Positions 34,967 to 39,865 of a DNA stretch of 39,865 nucleotides are shown here, one piece after another; the first letter of the stretch is position 1; each line of letters starts with the position of its first letter. Under the pieces are notes generated by a model. The model was not told the DNA's origin, ran no database searches, and was given only the letters and a program-made list of their open reading frames with translations. Position numbers and translations under genes: made by a program. Source of the stretch: Pelagibacteraceae bacterium AG-349-O05 (lineage in GTDB: Bacteria; Pseudomonadota; Alphaproteobacteria; Pelagibacterales; Pelagibacteraceae); the NCBI GenBank assembly GCA_003281005.1, contig QCDE01000011.1:1-39865 (forward strand), read 5' to 3'.

Positions 34967-35977
34967 CTAAAATTCTAAAGTTTTTGAAGACCCATCTTTA
35001 TAAGTGAACTCTACTTTTTTTTCTGAAATACTTCTTATTGATGTAAAACCATCATATTCAGCAATAAATTCATTTAATTTTTTTCTACCCTTTTTGCTCA
35101 TTTTTCTTCCTGGAGCATTAATACCAACATCAATGATTAGTTCGGCTCCATTTAAGAATGCATTGACCCAAGCTTTCACTGGAGGACCACACGTCATTGC
35201 CTCTGTTAACCAGATAGGTTTATCAACATCTGCACTTTTTAACAAAGCAGCAAATTCATCAACCCAAAGCTGTTTATCACATTGCCCATCTGGGCCACTA
35301 ATGTGGTGTATGTTTGCAATATCAAAATTATCTTTAATTTTTGGCAAAACAACTTTCCAATACTTTTTACTTTCTGGAAACATTCCAGCTGCTCCAGCCA
35401 TGACAATAACTGCATCTGGTTGTTTTTCTTTAATCACTTTTGATGAGAAATTAAATATTTCAATAAAATCTTCCTTACTCCCCTTAAAAAACATTTTAAA
35501 CTCTGGCTCGTTCATTACATCCCAATATTTAATAGGTTTGGTTAATCCAGGCATATCATTTGAGCCATCACCATCATAACGATCTACCAATTTTACAAGA
35601 AAATTTTTATAATCATCCATTGAACAAGGCTTACTTAAATATTTTGTAAAACGTTTTCCAAAAGGACTTTTAGCTTTTTTTCTTTTGCAAGATTTTTGCT
35701 CCCAATTTGCATGGGGCCAGATAGTTGCTAAAATTGTTTGATTATGTTCTTGAGCATAAACAACATATTTATCTGTTTCTTCCCAATTAAACTTTCCTTT
35801 TTCTTTTTCAATAAGATTCCAAATGAAAGGTCCCGGATGTGGTCTAACCCACTGACCGTCTTTACCTCGCATTTTTTCATCTCGTATTTCAGTCAATTCA
35901 CCAAATCTCGATTGAGAATTTGCGAAATTAGTTAAAAATAAAAAAGTTAGAAAAATAATTAATAATTTTTTCATCAA
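34967..35977 (-). CDS. Secreted glycoside hydrolase-like protein (clan GH-A fold)
   Basis: A 336-residue protein with a signal peptide (residues 1-21, ending FANSQ). The mature part has a TIM-barrel pattern typical of clan GH-A: PFIWNLIEKEKGKFNWEETDKYV, QTILATIWPHANW, YWDVMNEPEF with the acid/base Glu157 after Asn, and KPIWLTEAMTCG with the nucleophile Glu259. This places it near GH5/GH39/GH42-type retaining hydrolases, but I cannot name the subfamily or sugar. Several Cys pairs suggest periplasmic disulphides. It overlaps the DUF1501 stop by four bases and is followed after 20 bases by the sulfatase-like gene. Confidence 0.78.
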   Translation of the reverse strand: MMKKLLIIFLTFLFLTNFANSQSRFGELTEIRDEKMRGKDGQWVRPHPGPFIWNLIEKEKGKFNWEETDKYVVYAQEHNQTILATIWPHANWEQKSCKRKKAKSPFGKRFTKYLSKPCSMDDYKNFLVKLVDRYDGDGSNDMPGLTKPIKYWDVMNEPEFKMFFKGSKEDFIEIFNFSSKVIKEKQPDAVIVMAGAAGMFPESKKYWKVVLPKIKDNFDIANIHHISGPDGQCDKQLWVDEFAALLKSADVDKPIWLTEAMTCGPPVKAWVNAFLNGAELIIDVGINAPGRKMSKKGRKKLNEFIAEYDGFTSIRSISEKKVEFTYKDGSSKTLEF

Positions 35978-37125
35978 GCCTTAAAAAGCTTATTGGATAA
36001 ATTTGGTAAATTTTCTCCCCAGAAAACCTCTTTAGTAATTTTTTTGAAATCTACATCAAAAACTGTAGACATGGCAGAAGCATAAATTGCTCTTGAGTCT
36101 ATCGTAGAATTTAAGTCTCTTCCTTCAAATAATTCCTTTTTCTTTAATCCTGGCCAATCCGTGTGGACTTGTGCTTTTTTAACAAGTCCTCCTGCCATTA
36201 GAATGGCTGAACCGTAACCATGCTCTGTTCCATTACTACTGTTCTGCTTAATTGTTCTTCCAAACTCAGTTAGTGTTAAAACCAAAGTATTATTAAATGA
36301 CTCTTCAGACATTGAAGATTTTAAAGACCTTACAATATTATCATAATCTGATAAGCAATCCGCATGAGCACCATCTGTTGCACCTTGAGCCGCATGAGTA
36401 TCGAAACCATCCACTTCAAATACTGCAACTTTAGGTCCATCTGGTTTTGATAACTCGGTACCTGCACTTGAAGCTAAAATCCAAGCATCATCTCTTGATC
36501 TATTATTAAAATCTCTTGTTAAAATTATTTCCAAATTGTCACTTAATAATTTTTCATCGTGCTCTTTGTATGCTTGTTTTATTAATTCTAAAGTTGCAGG
36601 ATATGGTAAGCTACGACCTACAGGAAAATAATTATTGTTCATTGGAACACCTCTAATTAATAGAGGCATAGGGAGAGCTAAAGCTAACCCTTGCCCTGTT
36701 AACCCAGCCGTCTTCATTCCTCTTCCAAGCCAACCTGTTTTTTCTTGGTATGGAATTTTACCACCCGACTCCATTAAATTTTGGCCATCAAAATGTGATC
36801 TACCTGTGTAAGGGACATTTGTTGCATGCACAGCTGCACTTAAATTTTGATCCCAAAGACTTTTGAATGTCTTTAATGCTGGGTGTAAATCAAAATCTGA
36901 TGTTAATTTTAAAGTTCTATCAAGATTAATTTTGCTCCTCAATTTCTCGAAATTTTTGTCACCCTTAACTGGAATAGCACATAGACCATCCATTCCACCA
37001 CGTAACATGATTATTACTAAATTCTTTTTTATTTTAGAATTTGCGTAACTATGAGCACTGAAACCAGCAAAATATAGTGAGGTTAAAGCTGTGGTTTTTA
37101 AAAAATCTCTTCTTGATATCTTCAT
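35974..37125 (-). CDS. Tat-exported DUF1501 family protein
   Basis: A 383-residue protein. Residues 1-28 form a Tat signal: the twin-arginine motif SRRDFLK at 4-10, then a hydrophobic stretch and SAHSYA. The mature part has DUF1501 marks: NLVIIMLRGGMDGLCAIPV, GRSHFDGQNLMESG, VAVFEVDGFDTHAAQG and LVLTLTEFGRT with HGYGSAILMAGG. The family is alkaline-phosphatase-like in fold and its function is unknown. It overlaps the DUF1800 gene and the GH gene by four bases each. DUF1501 and DUF1800 genes are very often paired, and this pair follows the rule. Confidence 0.92.
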   Translation of the reverse strand: MKISRRDFLKTTALTSLYFAGFSAHSYANSKIKKNLVIIMLRGGMDGLCAIPVKGDKNFEKLRSKINLDRTLKLTSDFDLHPALKTFKSLWDQNLSAAVHATNVPYTGRSHFDGQNLMESGGKIPYQEKTGWLGRGMKTAGLTGQGLALALPMPLLIRGVPMNNNYFPVGRSLPYPATLELIKQAYKEHDEKLLSDNLEIILTRDFNNRSRDDAWILASSAGTELSKPDGPKVAVFEVDGFDTHAAQGATDGAHADCLSDYDNIVRSLKSSMSEESFNNTLVLTLTEFGRTIKQNSSNGTEHGYGSAILMAGGLVKKAQVHTDWPGLKKKELFEGRDLNSTIDSRAIYASAMSTVFDVDFKKITKEVFWGENLPNLSNKLFKA

Positions 37126-38558
37126 GCTTTTAAAAACTCCGGATGGTTAAAAAGTAGAGTATGTTTTTCAACAGATCTATTTTTTTGATTTAAGTATTTC
37201 ATTATTTTACCTGGGTTGTCAAAATTATTTTCAACCATTTTCAGATAATAATCTGCATTTTTATTATTTTCCATTTTAGCAAAATTATAACTTGCTTTTG
37301 CATACACCAGTCTCCTAATTAATAATTCCGGAGAAATCCAATCAGCGGAATGGTCAGACCAACCATTTGGTTGTTTTGCTCTGTAGGGATGGTGACCAAT
37401 ATTTTGTAATAACCACTCAGGTTCTCTTTGTGAGTCGAATGGTCTTTGACCTAGCTCATATTTATCCATTAGATCTGGTGAGGGTGGCCAATTTAAATCT
37501 GCAATTTTTGCAACTTGAATTAACCAGTTTTCAGGTGTCTGAAATTTTTTGTATTTATCATTGTATTCAAAAGCAACTTTAATTGCTGCTTTATGAATAT
37601 CAGGAATAAATCCGTCAGATTTTTTGAATGCATCAATAATTGGTTGCTTCATCTCCTTTGTAGGTTCATCAGTGATTAAAAATCTACAAAGTCTTTCTGC
37701 AACAAAATCTCTACAATTAGGATGATTAACTAAATCTTTAATTACAACAGCTAAAGCTTTTTTACCTTTTTTATATTCTTTTCCCAAAACATTTTTTTTA
37801 CCTGTTTGATGATATTCAGAGTTAAACCAGACATTACCTGTTTCTAAATTTTTTTTGCTCCATCTATGTTGCCAGCCAGTCATAATATACGCTAGTTGAA
37901 TTACATCTTCTTGGGTATAGCCAGCTTTTGGGGACACTGTATGCAGTTCTAAAAGTTCTCTTGCATGGTTTTCATTAATTGTTGCAGGCTCTTTTTTTCG
38001 TCTTCTCCATTCATCACTTGCTGTAACACTTTTAGGACCAGCGCTCTCACTATTATCTAAATGATGGATCATGGCCCAAGAAGTGGTTACATCATAAACC
38101 ATTTTTTCAAAAGTTTGATTTAAATTAGGTCGAATTATTTCTCTTTGATATGCGCCGGTTGAATAATTTGCTAAAAAATCTTTTTCACTGATTGCAAAAA
38201 AGTTTCCCCAAAACATCCATAGTTTTGCTAAAACTGGACTGCTACTATTTATTCCTTCATTATGTCTGATCGAAATTTCTAAAGACTCCCAAAACTTTTG
38301 TCCTGTTTTGTGTCTAAGAATATCTTTATGAGTTTTGTATAGTGTTTTGTTATCTTTATACTTTTTTCTTAATACTTTTCTGTCACCATAAACCCAATCT
38401 CTATAATGTTTTCTTAATTCTTTTTCAGAATATATTTTACCTTTCCAAGATAATTCTGGTACATCATTTATTTGATCAAGAGCCCACTTCAAAGGATCTG
38501 ATGGAACTTGTTCATTGGGTCCAATTCCAAAAGCAACTTTTCTAAAAAAGTTTTTCAT
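37122..38558 (-). CDS. DUF1800 family protein
   Basis: A 478-residue protein. The central motif NENHARELLELHT (195-207) followed by GYTQEDVIQLAYIMTGW is the DUF1800 hallmark. Further conserved segments are AKLWMFWGNFFAIS and AERLCRFLITDEPT. No Sec or Tat signal is visible at the N-terminus (MKNFFRKVAFGIGPNEQ), which matches the usual start of the domain. The function is unknown. It sits three bases after the GT2 gene and overlaps the DUF1501 gene by four, so it is translated with a Tat-exported partner. Confidence 0.9.
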   Translation of the reverse strand: MKNFFRKVAFGIGPNEQVPSDPLKWALDQINDVPELSWKGKIYSEKELRKHYRDWVYGDRKVLRKKYKDNKTLYKTHKDILRHKTGQKFWESLEISIRHNEGINSSSPVLAKLWMFWGNFFAISEKDFLANYSTGAYQREIIRPNLNQTFEKMVYDVTTSWAMIHHLDNSESAGPKSVTASDEWRRRKKEPATINENHARELLELHTVSPKAGYTQEDVIQLAYIMTGWQHRWSKKNLETGNVWFNSEYHQTGKKNVLGKEYKKGKKALAVVIKDLVNHPNCRDFVAERLCRFLITDEPTKEMKQPIIDAFKKSDGFIPDIHKAAIKVAFEYNDKYKKFQTPENWLIQVAKIADLNWPPSPDLMDKYELGQRPFDSQREPEWLLQNIGHHPYRAKQPNGWSDHSADWISPELLIRRLVYAKASYNFAKMENNKNADYYLKMVENNFDNPGKIMKYLNQKNRSVEKHTLLFNHPEFLKA

Positions 38559-38561
38559 GAT

Positions 38562-39431
38562 TTATTTAATTTTATCAATATCATGAATGTTTGTTAAGGA
38601 ATTATTAAATTCCTCAATATTCTCTCTTAAAGCTAAACTAGAGATTGAATAAATCATTATTAGTAACAAAACTAATGGCAATGAAGTAATTACTGAGGCG
38701 TAGCTTTTGATCAGTAATATATAAAAAATAATAAAGAAAGCTGATCTAATCAGAACGGTTTTTCTAAAAACACTAATTATTGAAAGTGAATGCTTTAATA
38801 ATTTAAAAAAACTCATTTGAGACGGACCAAAATATCTTTTGCCTCTTGTGGATGGAATAGAAATTAAATCTTTTTCTATTTTTTTTAAAGATCCTGAAAA
38901 ACTATTCCAGGTAGCTTTTTCATCTAACATTTTTTTTACTGTCGCTTTTGATAAACATGTAAAGTTACCAAATTTAATTGATTGTCCTGTAAAAGCTAAA
39001 GTCAAAAATTTATGAAATTGATAACAGGTTTTAAAAATTAAACCCTCAGATCTCTTTACTCTTTCGCCTATAATAGATTTATCCCCAGCTTCTTTAGAAA
39101 GCTCAATAAAATTTTTGATTTCTTCAGGTCTGTCCTCTCCATCACCATCCATTGGAATGACAAAATCGAATTCTTTTTTCTCAAAGATATATTTTAGGCC
39201 CGATGCAATACATCTTGCATGGCCCCTATTCTCTTTCATATTAACTATCTCAATTGAATTGATATTTTCAATATTTGGGTAGGTATCAACTATCTGTTGA
39301 GAAGAAGAATCATTTATAACAACTAAAGATATATCATGATCTAAATCTTTAATTTCAATATTAATATTCTCAATCAGTATTTTTAAAGACTCTCTGTCGT
39401 TATAAATTGGAATTAAAATTACGTATTTCAT
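38562..39431 (-). CDS. Family 2 glycosyltransferase, membrane-anchored
   Basis: A 289-residue protein with a GT-A domain at residues 1-215. VILIPIYNDRESL opens it, VVINDSS gives the nucleotide-binding aspartate, NRGHARCIASGLKY follows, and the DxD is in PMDGDGED (Asp95, Asp97). Two C-terminal membrane helices (about 225-265) make it resemble dolichol/undecaprenyl-phosphate sugar transferases of the DPM1/ArnC group. A lipid-linked-sugar role is probable because the next gene upstream ends like a polyprenyl-phosphate-dependent glycosyltransferase. DUF1800 follows after three bases. Confidence 0.85.
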   Translation of the reverse strand: MKYVILIPIYNDRESLKILIENINIEIKDLDHDISLVVINDSSSQQIVDTYPNIENINSIEIVNMKENRGHARCIASGLKYIFEKKEFDFVIPMDGDGEDRPEEIKNFIELSKEAGDKSIIGERVKRSEGLIFKTCYQFHKFLTLAFTGQSIKFGNFTCLSKATVKKMLDEKATWNSFSGSLKKIEKDLISIPSTRGKRYFGPSQMSFFKLLKHSLSIISVFRKTVLIRSAFFIIFYILLIKSYASVITSLPLVLLLIMIYSISSLALRENIEEFNNSLTNIHDIDKIK

Positions 39432-39865
39432 CTATCTTGATCCTACACAAACATTATCAAGACACATATAATCTTTCAATTGATCAAGCTTTTCTCTTTT
39501 AACAAAACCTTCCCAAACTGGTCTTGATTTTAAATGATAAGATAAATTTCCAGCATTCCATTCGTCACCTAAAACTACATTAATTTTTGAATTGAATTGT
39601 TGGTTCCAAGCATATTGAGTTTTTAATGCAATTGCTTTGCCTGGATAATCGGTTCTCTTATCATCTTTTGAAATTGAAATATAAGCATAAAGAGCTGGTG
39701 ATAAAAGGAAAAGGAAAATAAATCCAATCATAAATGGTTTTAGCTTTATAAGATTAACTTGAGCTTGAAACAAATAAACAAACAGTGTGCCAAAAAACAA
39801 GTAAAAAGGGGTCATCCACATAGTTCTAATTTTTGATCCAGTAACAAATGAAGTTAAAAACATTA
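39432..39865 (-). CDS. C-terminal part of a polytopic membrane protein (possible GT39/ArnT-like), partial
   Basis: The frame is open to the right window edge, so only the last 143 or so residues are seen. It has three hydrophobic helices (about 1-75), including SKIRTMWMTPFYLFFGTLFV, a pattern seen near the C-terminal helices of family 39/83 glycosyltransferases that use polyprenyl-phosphate sugars. A soluble periplasmic tail follows, with NVVLGDEWNAGNLSYHLKSRPVW and two cysteines near the end (CLDNVC). The stop lies directly before the GT2 start, so the two are co-transcribed. Identification is tentative because most of the protein is outside. Confidence 0.6.
   Translation of the reverse strand, partial: MFLTSFVTGSKIRTMWMTPFYLFFGTLFVYLFQAQVNLIKLKPFMIGFIFLFLLSPALYAYISISKDDKRTDYPGKAIALKTQYAWNQQFNSKINVVLGDEWNAGNLSYHLKSRPVWEGFVKREKLDQLKDYMCLDNVCVGSR

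Noticed and set aside
1..39865. tRNA genes, CRISPR arrays, insertion sequences or phage attachment sites.
   Set aside because: Every gap is short (at most about 145 bases) and none contains cloverleaf-like sequence, regularly spaced repeats or transposase fragments.

Overview
The window is a very AT-rich, extremely compact stretch of bacterial chromosome. Gene content and style point to the SAR11 clade (Pelagibacterales, Alphaproteobacteria): lysine/asparagine/isoleucine-rich proteins, intergenic gaps of 0 to about 145 bases, many 1- or 4-base stop/start overlaps, a eukaryote-like NADP isocitrate dehydrogenase, and TRAP transport. This placement is inferred from composition and gene families, not from a marker-gene tree. 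I see no tRNA, rRNA, insertion sequence, phage gene or CRISPR array, and no gene-free stretch longer than 300 bases. Genes are cut by both window edges.

Layout. 1-2790: 5-oxoprolinase genes (pxpC partial and pxpB on minus, pxpA on plus) and a secreted TPR protein, closed by a terminator. 2892-3503: a TerC/YjbE-type membrane protein. 3504-10813, all minus: a tightly packed run psd, pssA, an orphan glycosyltransferase, rlmE, guaB, a secreted TPR protein, guaA, gloA, panB. It joins phosphatidylethanolamine synthesis, 23S rRNA methylation, GMP synthesis, methylglyoxal detoxification and pantothenate synthesis. 10890-19312: icd (+), then alaS, recA, a TolC-type channel, a glycerate-kinase-like P-loop kinase and three small genes (-). 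19458-21138: an umuD-umuC mutagenic polymerase pair (+). 21149-25981: a complete urease cluster ureDABCEFG (-), in which ureD carries an in-frame stop near its 5' end. 26068-33362: a small Cys-tailed protein, a beta-keto-acid cleavage enzyme, a flavin aromatic hydroxylase, a type I extradiol dioxygenase, a FAH-family hydrolase and a complete TRAP transporter (dctP on minus, dctQM on plus). 33363-39865, all minus: a sulfatase/phosphonate-monoester-hydrolase-like enzyme, a secreted clan GH-A hydrolase, a Tat-exported DUF1501 protein, a DUF1800 protein, a GT2 glycosyltransferase and the tail of a polytopic membrane protein.

How the parts work together. Urease and 5-oxoprolinase both recover nitrogen from small organic compounds (urea to ammonia, 5-oxoproline to glutamate). 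The 26-33 kb block reads as an uptake-plus-catabolism module for an aromatic or ring-derived carboxylate: TRAP import, ring hydroxylation, meta cleavage, hydrolysis of the product and possibly beta-keto-acid cleavage. The last block looks like a carbohydrate or envelope-modification operon built around the poorly understood DUF1501/DUF1800 pair.

Most notable observations: the aromatic-catabolism/TRAP module; the DUF1800-DUF1501-GH-sulfatase operon; the nonsense codon in ureD; an IMP dehydrogenase without its CBS domains; and a similar sequence element in the recA and umuDC promoters that resembles an alphaproteobacterial SOS box.
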